Shown: positions 1 to 11,968 of the stretch, one piece after another
Layout: each line of letters begins with the position of its first letter
Position numbering within the stretch: position 1 is the stretch's first letter
Source of the DNA: Papiliotrema nemorosa
Taxonomy: Eukaryota; Basidiomycota; Tremellomycetes; Tremellales; Rhynchogastremaceae
Direction: 5' to 3'
Length of the DNA stretch: 64,000 nucleotides
Assembly: GCA_032158125.1 (NCBI GenBank)
Contig: JASKOT010000027.1
Location: 1-64,000 of the forward strand
Made by a program: the position numbers and the translations under genes
Notes under the pieces: model-generated
Database searches by the model: none
What the model saw: only the letters and a program-made list of their open reading frames with translations
Told to the model about the DNA's origin: nothing

Positions 1-61
1 GCTATGGCTTCGTCGATGGGTTGCATAGTAGATCTAGTGCTATGGCTATCTAAAGGTGTAG

Positions 62-1421
62 ATGGAAGTGTTGTTTACGTGTCCGACTGGGCGGAGATGT
101 CCGAGATCTCCGTGGGTACGAGTACTGCTGTTCATCATCGCGCTCTTGTATTTCATCCAATGGCGATTCCACAAATCCAGAAATGGTCGATGGTATTGGA
201 ACTACTGCCTTACCATCCATCCTGCGCTCGCGTATATCATCCCAGGAGGTGACTGGCAAGGATTGTGGAGACCTGAACCTAGGTGGATCCCCGAAATCAA
301 TGCTGCCCCATGGATGGGTACGTTTTCCCCTGCAAAACTTACCAAACCCACATACGACGCGAATGGCACATATACGAGTCCAGTCATTCTTAAACTGCAC
401 GTCTTTTCCACCGTTCACGCCAAAGCATGGGAAAAGAGACGACAGTTGCGCAAGTTTTCGCCCTTGTTCAACCTACCCCCTGAATACCAGCATCTCGTCG
501 AGATCAAATTCGTTCTGGGACACGCGTATAGGGAAGATTGGAGTGTGGATACAGAGTTGGAACTCTTGATCGAGGAAGAACAACGGCTGCATGGAGATTT
601 AATCAGGTTGAACCTGGTTCATGGAGAGAATCTCAGAGAGGGGAAGATCTTGGATTGGATCAATGCTGCGGGCAAAGGCACAGATGGCGGAAGGGAAGGA
701 TGGTACCTGTTCAAGGTGGACGACGATGTGAGTTGCCCCTTGGTGAAGTCGTGGTCTCGCTGACCGCATAGACTGTGCTCAACCTACCCGTATTCCTTGA
801 TAGCCTGTTGGAGCTAGACCCGCACGACCCCATCTACCTCGGAACATCGCTCAATCGATGGCCAGACTTCCACCACCATTTTACCGGCATGTTGACAGGG
901 TTCAGTTGGCCATTAGTAAGTCTGTATCGCTACAGGAAAGCGGTCTTGCTGAGCTCCAGGTCAAAACGCTCTCTGCGGGGATAAGCAAGATGTCGAGGGA
1001 GGATATCGAGGTATGGTACGACGATGACGTTCTCACCGGGGAGATCATGGTGAGTCGTCACTGCTTGTAGACCCTTTCGACCGGGTGCTCAATCCAGTTC
1101 GGTCTCCCATCCGGGCCTCAGTGCGATCCAGCCACCCACCCGAACCCACCAGCATACTGCGATCCGCATCGTCCCCCTCCTTGGGGCTACCAGTCCAATC
1201 CACCTCGCGTGGATCCTCGAACAAGCTTGATCCGTCACGACTACGTTCGTAGGCTAGGTGATGAAGTGTTGCCCTGGATCAAAGGGGATATCACAAGGCA
1301 TTCGTGGTGGTTCAAGTTTCAAGATAGGTGGGAGAAGGAATGGCACGAGAGGATAGAGGGTGTGATGTGGGAGCCGCCGACTTGGCTAGAGGCTTACAAG
1401 GAGGATGCAAAGGTGCAATAG
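62..1421 (+). CDS. GT31-like galactosyltransferase-family protein (type II membrane)
   Basis: Predicted exons 62..727, 772..915, 960..1049 and 1098..1421 give 407 residues. Three introns of 44-48 nt with GTGAGT/GTAAGT donors keep one frame. Residues about 20-33 (VLLFIIALLYFIQW) form a single N-terminal membrane anchor followed by a lumenal domain, the layout of Golgi glycosyltransferases. The acidic triplet in YLFKVDDD (D220-222) lies where family 31 enzymes carry the DxD metal and sugar-nucleotide motif, and a second acidic stretch, EVWYDDDVLTGE near residues 287-298, matches the downstream conserved EDV-G element. The likely role is transfer of a hexose to a glycan in the secretory pathway; donor and acceptor cannot be read. 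The start at 62 is the first ATG after an in-frame stop at 26-31 and gives a sensible anchor, but an upstream exon beyond the window edge is not excluded. Confidence 0.7.
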
Positions 1422-2528
1422 GAAGAGGTATCGGACACCGTCTTCGCGAAGCGGTCGGGGGACGGTGAAAGATGGAGGAGGCCTCCTATGAGATACGTTT
1501 TCAGGACGACATATGGATTCAATTTCGGGCGCGACGTCTTCTTGGTTCCAGTCACTCTATCTATCGGAGCCGTCCAGTCATCACATTTTCAGGGTGACGA
1601 TATAACTTGCTGAGATATCTGCGGATCTGCAGTCTTGTGCAGTACTAAAACACCCCCAGACTCGTAACGACAGGCTGGGGGATTCGGATACAACTGTCCT
1701 CCCTCACTGACACGGCGAGTCAGGAGTGTAATCATCCTCTGTCGCAGACTCACCCTAGTCATCGAGTCGTTTTGGCATTAATGATCATTTCTGCGGGCGG
1801 GTAAAAGCTTGAGGTCGGTCGATTTAGGTACTTGATAGAAATGGGTGGCCGCTGCCTGCTCTAGATGAGGTAGATGCGCCTCACCTGAAAGGTCCAATCA
1901 CCGCCGACAGCTGTCGCACAGATGGATGCTCCATACATGTGCTATGAACGAAAGGTCTGGACATTTGGCGATGCACTTTACACGGTTGAGACTAATTGAA
2001 GGTGAGTGGCCAAACCTCACCCAGCCAGGTCGGCGCCTGCCAGTCCTCCTACGCTGGCCAAAAGCTGGTGGGACTGTACGCGAGCGCTTTCCGCAAGTTT
2101 TAAAGCTCCACTTGACTGTCGGGATGCTCATATAGCAGATCCGTCCGAGCGAGTCTCGCTATAGAGTGGTAGAGAACGTCGAGTCACTCCGTAGTGGCAA
2201 ATGTCGCCCACTCTTTTCCCTCCCATCATCCAAAACAGCGGATCTCCCACTCTCCACAGCTGCACATCGGGTCGTAGGTATCGCGGCGGCAGATGAGAAG
2301 CGTGCTGGACCATAGTTTTGGAAGACAATCAATTCATAGAATTGCGACTATATGAGAGAAACAAGTGCAAATGAAGCCAGATCCACTACGATCACTACTC
2401 TTCTCTGACACTCCGAGTACATTAACAGCCCTGGCACCTCGCAAACCTGACCTGCTACCCCTGCACCTCGACAAACACCCTTCAAACACCCCTGGAGATG
2501 GATTATGAGCGGGGAACGATTTGTCCGT
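1422..2528. other. Intergenic, convergent 3' ends, nothing recognised
   Basis: The region separates the glycosyltransferase stop from the permease stop on the other strand. Short open frames on both strands lack splice continuity or family similarity. No tRNA box pair or repeat was seen. Confidence 0.5.
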
Positions 2529-4252
2529 TTAGTGGGCGATAGCTCCACCGGTGGCACCGGCAGCTCTGTCTCGCTCCGCAGCAGAGAACTCGTCGACAAC
2601 GGTGGTCTTGAACTTCCTAGCTGGAACTCGCTCCTCGAAGAGAATGTCAAGCTCTCCGTACGATCGACCCTTGGGCTCGGGAAGTCGGAAGTAAGTCCAG
2701 ATGAGACCGCAGAGACCAGTTCCGGCCCAAAGGTAACCAGACTTGGGACCCCAGTTCCAAGCGGTAGAGTTGAGCATGTAAGGGTTCAAGATGCCGACAA
2801 CGACACCACCGACGTTGTACAAGTTTCGGGCCAAGATGACGGTCTTGGATCGGAGTCGAGTGGAACCAATCTCAGCGACGAGCGAGTAGCAGACTGGACC
2901 AATGGTGACATCGTAGACGAAGGTGAAGATGATCAAAAGAGCACCGATAGCCCATCGAGTGGAGTCCGTGGCGTGGATTGTACCGAGGACACCGGTGAGG
3001 ACCATGATGGTGACGAGGATGCATTGTCCGTAGAGGTAGATGTCTCGTCGACCGAAAGGCTTCATGAGGAACCAAGAAGAGGCCGTTCCGACACCACCGA
3101 CGACGAACATGATCAAGTTGAGAGTAGAGGCAGTTTCCGAGGGAAGACCGGCAGACTCGAAGAAGTAAGTGGCGGTACCCTGTATCATCAGTCATTGCTC
3201 TTGCGAGAAACGAGATCGTCTCACCATGAGAGGAGATCCAGAAATGGTTTGGATGAGCCAGACAATGCAAGCAATCTCAGTTCGTCGCAAGTTGACACCC
3301 TTGAAGCAGTCGAAGAAGGAGACACCGACTTCCTGCTCCTTCTCGAGCTCGTTGGTGTGGTGCATCATGGCAACTTGTTGCTTGGCGTACTCGGTACCGG
3401 CGTTGTGGGTCAATCGGAGGATAGATCGCTCGGCTTGCTCAAACTTGCCCTTTCGGGTGAGCCACCACGGAGATTCCGGAGCGAGGAAGATACCGATGAA
3501 GATGGGGATGGGCCAGATCCATTGGATGGCAAAGGGAATCTTGTATGCCCACTCGGTGTTGTTGCCGATCAAAGCTCGGTTGACACCGGAGCAGATGATT
3601 TGTCCGATAACCCAACACAAGTTGACGTAGGTGGTAAGGAAAGGTCGGATCTGGATAGGCATGACCTCGGCGGCGTAGGAGACAGTCATGGTTTGGAAAG
3701 TACCCCAAGGGAAACCAAGGAGGAGGTAGGCAGCGAGCAGCATTTGGAGGGAAGAAGCGAACTGATAGTTAGCGGAAGAAACGAATGGTCTTCTTGCTAC
3801 TCACGAATTGCATGAAGAGGAGACCAGTGAGGAGGACGACGGCGGTAAGCATGGTAGGTCGGTATCCGTACTTTTCACCGACGTAACCGGTAATCTGGAG
3901 ACCGAGAATTTGACCGACTTGGACGGCACACGAGAGACCCGTCTGCCATCGAGCGGGGATCTGCCATTTCTCGGCCTTGGGGTCGTAGATTCCGTACTTT
4001 CGAGCGAAAGAAGGGTTGGCGTAGAATTGACCGAGGAGCAAAGTGTCGTAACCCTCCATGATAATGGCGCTGATCATCAGGATCGGCGCTCACGTGCGGG
4101 ATGTAACTGTGTACTCACGCAGAGAAGACGATTGAGTACATGACTCCGTATCGGTACTTGCTCAAGGCCTCTCGGATACCCGAATCCTTCTGGCCTTGGA
4201 CAGCCTCGGCGGCATCGTGAATGTAGGTGGAGTAATCCTGGGAGATGACATT
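2529..4252 (-). CDS. MFS alpha-glucoside (maltose-type) permease, N-terminus unresolved
   Basis: Exons on the minus strand are 4252..4119, 4069..3805, 3761..3225 and 3179..2529, separated by introns of 43-49 nt. The product is a 12-helix sugar:H+ symporter of the plasma membrane. IIMEGYDTLLLGQF, PESPWWLTRKG and the loop GPVCYSLVAEIGSTRLRSK are signatures of the fungal maltose/general alpha-glucoside branch. It would import maltose-like disaccharides. The 5' end is a problem: the cytosolic tail SGIREALSKYRYGVMYS is typical, but no in-frame ATG lies upstream of it. The ATG at 4251 is one base out of frame, and the only in-frame ATG (4141) would remove most of the tail. An undetected upstream exon, a sequence error or a damaged start are all possible. 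A 436-codon open frame on the opposite strand (2505..3815) is a shadow of this gene. Confidence 0.85.
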
Positions 4253-4305
4253 CACACCGGGACCGGCACCGTGAGGATGGGAATTGCTCCTCGATCGACA
4301 GGGCA

Positions 4306-4313
4306 GTTATATA
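4306..4313 (-). promoter_or_regulatory. TATA box, alpha-glucoside permease
   Basis: TATATAAC on the minus strand, 55-60 bp upstream of the first readable permease codons. Spacing resembles the other TATA boxes in this window (50-100 bp before the start codon). Confidence 0.4.
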
Positions 4314-5539
4314 CTGGTGAGGTATGGGACTTCGGAGGGACCCAAGGTCTGCCCCACCGGGACCTCCTCGGCTATTGATCCAAACCTCTTCGCCGTTTGA
4401 GCCAGCTGAGCAAAGGGCCAGAGGAGCGGGCGGCGCGAGAGGGAGAGGAATTGCGGGTCATGTCTGGGTGCCTGGCATGTGCAAAATAGACCCTTCTCGG
4501 CACTATTGCTGCATAGCTGGCGCACCTTACTTTCCAGTTTTTCATAATTCTTGTGCCAAGGATAGACGCCTGGCCCGCATGAGACTAGTCGATCTCGGTG
4601 CATCTTCGGTAGACAACACTTTTACTAGGTTCGGTTCAAACCTCGAGACATTTTCCCTTGCTCTTGTCCGGGCGCAAAAGCCGAGGCTTACGCGGCAACT
4701 AGTCACCCAGAGGCACGAGATCAGTGCATCAAGACGTAAGCGGCAAAGACTCTGGATCGACCGGCCAAGGCATCTGCGCACAGGGAGATATTCTGGCTGA
4801 AATCGGTCAAACCTCGGTAAGGGTGAATGGTTGAGATCCCGGTGGTCGATTCGTAATTCCACATGGGACCTCGCCAACGCAAGGGGGCCCAGCGACTCTC
4901 TTGCCATGGATGTTCCGGTCAAGAATAGTTCGGAACCAGCTGACCAGTGTTGCTCCAGCTCCTCGTCTATGGGAGCTCACTTGATTTATTTTCGCCGAGG
5001 TCTAACGTCGGGGAAGCTCAGCCTGGCTCTGTCGGGGTCTGTGTCGAGGTCTCCAAGGCGGGCGTTCTAACCCCCTTGGCGAGTGGGAGACCCACTCGTT
5101 ACGACCCGCGAGTCGACTCTCATGACGTCGATGGACCAGGTCAGGTGACAGTGCATAGCTTTCCACCTCTTGATAACACTTGGATAATAATGTGACTTTT
5201 ATTGCATGGTCCAGTCTCTCACCGGACTAAGATGGCCAGTTCCTCCGACGCCATTGACAAGCTTGTCGCGTCCGAGATCAGTTGATGTATTCATCAGGGC
5301 GATCTGTACGGCTTCGACGTCACTACCGTTCGCACAACTCGAGTATGCTTGGCTAGAGGTCGCACTCCGTCGGGCCAGCCAACAGACTCGTCCGAGTAAT
5401 CAGAGCCTCACTACCGTCTCCATTTAATCCACCTGACCATCCTCATACCGTGATCGAGCAAGAACGATCGAAGATTCGAAGATCGTCGAGATCGAGATTG
5501 CCCTATCGCACCTGCCGGTCGCATCGGCTACTGCAACGG
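4314..5539. other. Intergenic, upstream region of permease
   Basis: About 1.2 kb without a supportable gene. A short + strand frame beginning ATG at 5232 and a protein-like stretch near 5299-5398 cannot be joined with acceptable splice sites. No RNA gene was recognised. Confidence 0.4.
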
Positions 5540-6088
5540 TCAGGCATTCAAGAGTGCCAGATCCCCATATACGGGGTCCTTATCGAACCACCTCAAATCC
5601 TTAATTTTCCTCTCCACCTCGCTCTGGTCTTGGCCAGATGTAGCTGTACAGTGATCCCACTGACTCGCACCGACAGGATAACTCCCTACCATCTCGTACC
5701 CTTGCCCACCTTCCGATGTATCTTCCAACAACGCATGCGCCAATCCTGCAGGCACCACCATGACATCCCCTCTATTCGCTTGATACTCCACTCGATCCGG
5801 GTTATCTTTCCCACCAAAACATAAACGGGCGGAACCACGACTGACAACGAGCACTTCGTGGGTGGTAGAATGAAAATGGTGCTCCCTGTACATCGAGTAT
5901 ACCCATTGAGGATGAACCACTCCTTGTTGTCGCAGATGTGCCTGGATTTGAGAAACGGGGGCTGAAGGGAAGACTCGGTGGAGGATCGTCAGAGGTCGAT
6001 TGGTGGGGCGACAATTAGGGAAAGGGCCAAATGCAGGTACGTGGTGTCTGGTCACCTTGAGCGAGGCGATCGGTGCAGCGGATGACAT
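5540..6088 (-). CDS. Cupin-domain protein (YjlB-like)
   Basis: One exon of 182 residues. The start is the ATG at 6088 (context caacaATG); longer readings use only non-ATG codons. The protein is a single small beta-barrel cupin. The first metal-site motif is visible as the histidine-rich REHHFHSTTHEVLVV run and the second half as GDVMVVPAGLAHALL, followed by YEMVGSYPVGASQWD, which is characteristic of the YjlB-type cupins found across bacteria and fungi. Members of this family are small metal-binding proteins with no firmly assigned reaction. No signal peptide is present, so it should be cytosolic. Neighbours do not reveal a partner, and the sequence shows no obvious regulation. Confidence 0.75.
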   Translation of the reverse strand: MSSAAPIASLKVTRHHVPAFGPFPNCRPTNRPLTILHRVFPSAPVSQIQAHLRQQGVVHPQWVYSMYREHHFHSTTHEVLVVSRGSARLCFGGKDNPDRVEYQANRGDVMVVPAGLAHALLEDTSEGGQGYEMVGSYPVGASQWDHCTATSGQDQSEVERKIKDLRWFDKDPVYGDLALLNA

Positions 6089-7666
6089 TGTTGAGATGCT
6101 AGAGGTGCTAAAGCGTCCCAATGATGGAAAGCCAGAAGCAACATCTGGATTCAACGTTGATGTCAGCCGAAGTACTCGTCGTCAGCCGGGTTTGATCCCG
6201 TCTTGGACACCATGAGGATCTGCCTGGCCATGAGCTATGAGGTAACACTCACTGAAGGTGCATCAAGGCTCTCACCGGGATTCAAAGGGTAGACGGACAG
6301 CAAGGACTCCAGAGAAGGTATATCGATGGCCTGGCCCGCCCCTGCCTGAAATATCGCGCGGCCGGTTCGTCCCTCTTCACCTGCCTTCATCCCACGCTGA
6401 CTCGTCTACGGATGACCAGGGTCTGAGCAAGCTTGTAAAGTTCTTTTGACGGACATAGGTAACGGTTTACATGCTTCCGCACGAGCAGGAAGGATGACAA
6501 GAGACTATACCGGTTCTCAGACGCAACTCTTCACTCAGGCGGCCTCTCCCGCTGCCGCTCTTTCACACCCCTCGGCGACCTGAGGTTACCACGCAGCGGA
6601 TGGTTAGATTTCTGAGGAGCATGAAGGTCTAAAGAGCATGACTGCGTAGAACCTGATCGCGGATGCATTGACCCTTCCCCGCGAGCACGGTATGCGCTGA
6701 ATCGCTCACGCGACATCGCCCCTTCAGTCCATCGTGTTCTCTGTAGAGTGCACTTGCACTCCGCAGAGATTGCGCTGGTCCGCGGGGCTTACAATGGTCG
6801 GGCTCTCCGCATGTGCAACTCAGATGTGTCGCAATCGGAGGTTTTGCTATTCGCTCAAATATACTCTCGAATCGTACGAGGACGATAGCTATTTGAAACG
6901 GACAAGCACCAAATTAGGACGATTGAGCACCGCATGGCCTGAGAGTTGTCTGCACTCGTATTTCGTGATAGCGAGCTCTACTCGACGGGAAGATGGTGCA
7001 TTGTTGTGGAGTCTTAAATGATTGGCCATGACCTCGAATAGATTCTCCTCTCATCTCGGTCCGTGAAAGACGGATCCCCCCAATCACCCCATGATCTAGA
7101 CCTGCCTCTGCTTGATTAGCACCCAAGACCCATTGTGTGATTCTGCAGCATGCTGCCTCTCGTGTCGGTCCTTTTCATCACTAGCGTCGTCGAGACGGGC
7201 TTCCATTCGGCGAACTCCAAGGACTTGGTAAGTAGATCTGAGACGTCCACATGTCGTCTCACAACCTGCTCGAGCCAATCAAGGTCGCGATCAACACCGT
7301 TGTAGTCTACATACCCAGTAGTCTCAACTGTCACTAGCTCGTAGAGCACAAGCGAGACCTTGTCGCTGTTGAAAATAGTAGTAGAATAGACTAAGAGCTA
7401 CGGCCGTGAGTGTAAATAGAACGAGATCTGAAACGATGCGATTAACCACGCGAGTCACTGTCCATGGATTGATAACGTCTCCAAACGTCCCATGTTGCCT
7501 TTCTGTACGAGGTCTGGTACTTTGTATAGAGCTCGCTCTTCTATCGGATCGTACCGATTGCATGACAGAGCATACGCAGAGCATGAAGTTTCGCGCTAGT
7601 CGCAACACCATGCGGTTGCTGTCGGTCGATGGATTTGAGGCACTTTCATGGTGCTCTTGAAACAAG
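6089..7666. other. Intergenic, nothing recognised
   Basis: About 1.6 kb between divergent genes. Several short frames exist, the longest (7324..7704, minus) with one hydrophobic segment, but none has a family match, splice structure or ATG context that supports it. It presumably holds promoters for both flanking genes. Confidence 0.4.
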
Positions 7667-7674
7667 TATAAAGG
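7667..7674 (+). promoter_or_regulatory. TATA box, aspartic protease
   Basis: TATAAAGG, 65-72 bp upstream of the aspartic protease ATG at 7739. Confidence 0.5.
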
Positions 7675-7738
7675 TAGTCTCCCAAACAGAGCAGGCTGCC
7701 TCACTCAGTCTCATCGTAGCTTGCCTCCCAGTTTAGTC

Positions 7739-9295
7739 ATGCTTCCCACCACAATCCTCTCGTCGATCCTCTTCTTCATGGCGGTCTCTGCGACGCCTGT
7801 ACCAGCCCAACCTCGCAGTGTCATCACATTGCGAGAAGGCAAACCCCGAGTGTCCCTTGCCGAGCGGCAAGAAGCCACTGGAGCATCGTTGACAGACCTC
7901 ATCCAGACCGACAAGAAGGTCGTCATCGCTAAGTATGCCCACAACAATGCCCTAGCGAAGGTCAGTTGGGATGGTGTCTAGGATCTAGAGCAAGCTGATA
8001 CGCCAGGCGGCCCAGGCTTCAGGCGTCAACATCAACAAGCGAGCGAGTACCATTGGCCTGACCGATGTCCAGTCTGGCGGTGTTGACGAACTGTACGTAG
8101 ACCCAGTCGACTGGATCTATCTCGCGCGCTCATAGAAGGTACTACGGAACTCTGAGCATGGGCACCCCTGCTCAAAAGATCACGTTCGATTTCGACACGT
8201 GAGTCACTCGACATCGAGGTCATGCGCTGATGCCTGTAGCGGGTCAAGTGACCTGTGGGTTCCCACTCAGAACTCGAATGGCTACAACGACGGTGCCCAT
8301 TTCAACACTGCCAAGAGTTCTACGTACCGAAACACCGGCCAAAGCTTCGACGATGAGTGTGAGTTGCTATATCATCCTCTATTGTGCTCTGTTGACTCGA
8401 AGACGGATCAGGCTCCGTCACCGGCACTTTGGCCACTGAGACTGTCTCTTTTGGCAGTCTGACCGCTACCAATCAATACTTTGGTGCCGTCACACAGGTC
8501 TCCCAGGACTTTGACAACAACCCAGCCACGGGACTTTGCGGATTGGCATACCAGTCCATCGCTTCTACTGGTCATGCTCCGCTTCCTCAGCACCTTTACA
8601 GCCTCGGAAAGATCTCTAGTCCAGAATTTGGTTTCCGATTGACCAGGGGTACTTCTTCAGGAGCAGAGTTGACCATGGGAGGTGTCGCTTCCGACTACGC
8701 AGGAGCCAGTTTCCAGTCCACCCCAGTCACTTCCCAGACATACGTGAGTTCAATATTCTGATGATGGACTGACACCTCAGTACGAGGTCAATTCAAATGG
8801 GATGACGGTGAATGGCCAAGTGGTATCTGGAAGTTTCCCCGCAGCCATCGATACCGGAACGACCGTGAGTCTCGCAGACAAGCATCATGACTTTGGCTCA
8901 TGTCCAGCTCATCTACGTCCCCACAGCCGCCGCAGACGCCTTCTACGGTGCCATTCCGGGATCCAGTTCCAACGGCGATGGATCTTACAACTACCCATGT
9001 AGCTTTTCCGGTTCGGTCGGAATCAGCTTTGCCAACATCGGCAACCTGAACTTCAACACGGCTGACCTGAACATTGGTTCCGTCGGAGGAGGCATGTGTA
9101 CTGGTGCTGTCCAAGGACAAGATGAGCAAGACATCAACGGAAACGATTTTGCTATTGTCGGAGACACCTTCATCAAGAGTTATTACACCGTCTTCAAGTG
9201 AGTCCGCCGGAGCCATTGCTTGCCTCGTTGAGAGCTGACGGGATAGCTTCGGAAGCAACTACGTCGCTTTCGCCCCGGCCAATGGAAACACATAA
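7739..9295 (+). CDS. Secreted pepsin-like aspartic protease
   Basis: Eight exons: 7739..7960, 8007..8092, 8139..8198, 8240..8358, 8403..8743, 8781..8864, 8908..9197 and 9247..9295, giving 416 residues. The N-terminus is a signal peptide (hydrophobic core TILSSILFFMAVSATPVPA) followed by a propeptide of about 75 residues. Both catalytic aspartates are present: DTGSSD at 122-127 and DTGTT at 300-304. YGSGSVTGTLA is the usual strand after the first site, and the flap tyrosine region and the disulfide pair (CSFSG ... GGGMCTG) fit family A1. The enzyme is an extracellular or vacuolar acid endopeptidase related to the fungal secreted proteases. No GPI signal is seen. A TATA box lies 65-72 bp upstream. 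Confidence 0.9.
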
Positions 9296-9792
9296 CTAGT
9301 CGGCGGGTTAAAAAGACCTGCAGAAGGGTGAAGTAATATCAGAAGAGTGAAACCAAGAAGAGCGAAACAAAGGATACCGGATAAAAGCGATCAAGGATAA
9401 TGCATGCTATACCCCAACCTGCATCACAGCGAAGACTGCGGAAGTAGACATCCGCCCATACCCCATTGTAAGCCGCGAAGATCCGAGTGGGGTGGCGACT
9501 GTATGTGGGGTCCACAGAGTGTGCTGAGGCGGCATTACTCGGTCGATTTCCCCACTCTATCAATGCTGCTCATCCAGACTCGACCGGACTATGAGTCCCC
9601 GCAATGCAATCGTAGTTGTTCGGTTTATTCGCACTTACGACTTGTAGGGATGATGCGGATCATCGAGCTTCCATGGATGGACACTTCTCCACAGACGAGC
9701 TGTCCAGTCCCCCACCGGATTATGCGGCAATAGCCAAAAGTGTTCTTGGCCATGCAACGGCCGGCTGAAAGTGAGAGAGTCGGAACGAGAGG

Positions 9793-9800
9793 TATAAATG
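9793..9800 (+). promoter_or_regulatory. TATA box, GAPDH paralog
   Basis: TATAAATG, about 90 bp upstream of the first base of the split start codon at 9889. The stretch 9296..9792 before it holds no gene. Confidence 0.5.
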
Positions 9801-9888
9801 CAGTGTTTGTGAACATCCGTTCGATGCATTCATCTCATCAGCTCATAACCTGATCACTCAAAAACCTCGTAGCTAAGAATCTGTCACA

Positions 9889-11257
<1,369 letters not shown>

Positions 11258-11897
11258 TGCGTGGTGGAATCTAGATTTGTAGATTATAGATGTTGTTCAA
11301 TGTGGAATTGCGGTTTAGACTTTGCGCATGCAAGCATTCACTGAATGGAGCCTATGTAGTGATGGGCAGGTGTTTACATTTGGGTACCACTCTTGCTACG
11401 ATTACTTTGACCGGTTCGGAACCCCGTCTGCGTCGACCGGACCGTCAGCTATGATAGGTGGAGTTCGTGACTCAAAAGTCCCCGACCTCACAGCACATCT
11501 GCTATCCGCATACACGGTCATGGTGCGAGAGTGAACTTGGGAGGTATCCGACGCAGTCCGATCGGATGAGCCCCAACTCACCGATCAGGAAAACCACTTC
11601 GGGCGATTTCTTTCAACCCAAACGGCAGGGCGTCGCGCAAGCTTATTCCTGGAATCGCCTCTCATCTGCCGCCGGTATCTCTCGGTAAACGTGAATCATC
11701 ATCATAATTTAGCCCTGCACCTGCCTTCCTTCTCCTCCTCGCTTGCACGTTAGGGACTAGCGCTTGGTCGAAATGGTGCTACAAAGCCCAAAGGTATGTA
11801 CTTCGGAACGGTCAGCCGGTCGTCAAGTTTTGTGTCTGCGTCGGGGCATGACAGCTTCGGTTACAGACCGGGGCGGGGTCGTGGTTTTGCTGAGGGG
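11258..11897. other. Intergenic
   Basis: About 640 bp between tandem + strand genes; no coding support. It should contain the GAPDH 3' end and the promoter of the next transporter. Confidence 0.4.
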
Positions 11898-11905
11898 TAT
11901 ATAAG
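11898..11905 (+). promoter_or_regulatory. TATA box, MFS sugar transporter
   Basis: TATATAAG within a G-rich context, 64-71 bp upstream of the ATG at 11969. Confidence 0.5.
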
Positions 11906-11968
11906 TGGGGCAGCACTGTCACCCACGAATCCTATTTTGCCCATTTGTGGACATAAACACCATACGCC

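Noticed and set aside
2505..3815. A 436-codon open frame on the plus strand.
   Set aside because: It lies exactly opposite three exons and two introns of the permease, is composed of low-complexity S/T/D/G-rich sequence typical of the antisense of codon-biased genes, and has no family similarity.
4307..4603. A minus-strand frame upstream of the permease that might supply its missing start exon.
   Set aside because: The only usable donor leaves the wrong phase for the permease frame, and the encoded sequence has no transporter character.
5232..5400. A possible small gene starting MASSSDAIDKLVASEI with a later protein-like stretch GDLYGFDVTTVRTT.
   Set aside because: The two parts can only be joined by a 17-nt intron, below any plausible size, and no family is recognised.
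7324..7704. A 126-codon minus-strand frame with a hydrophobic helix.
   Set aside because: Starts only at non-ATG or poor-context codons, overlaps other frames and has no homology pattern; likely chance.
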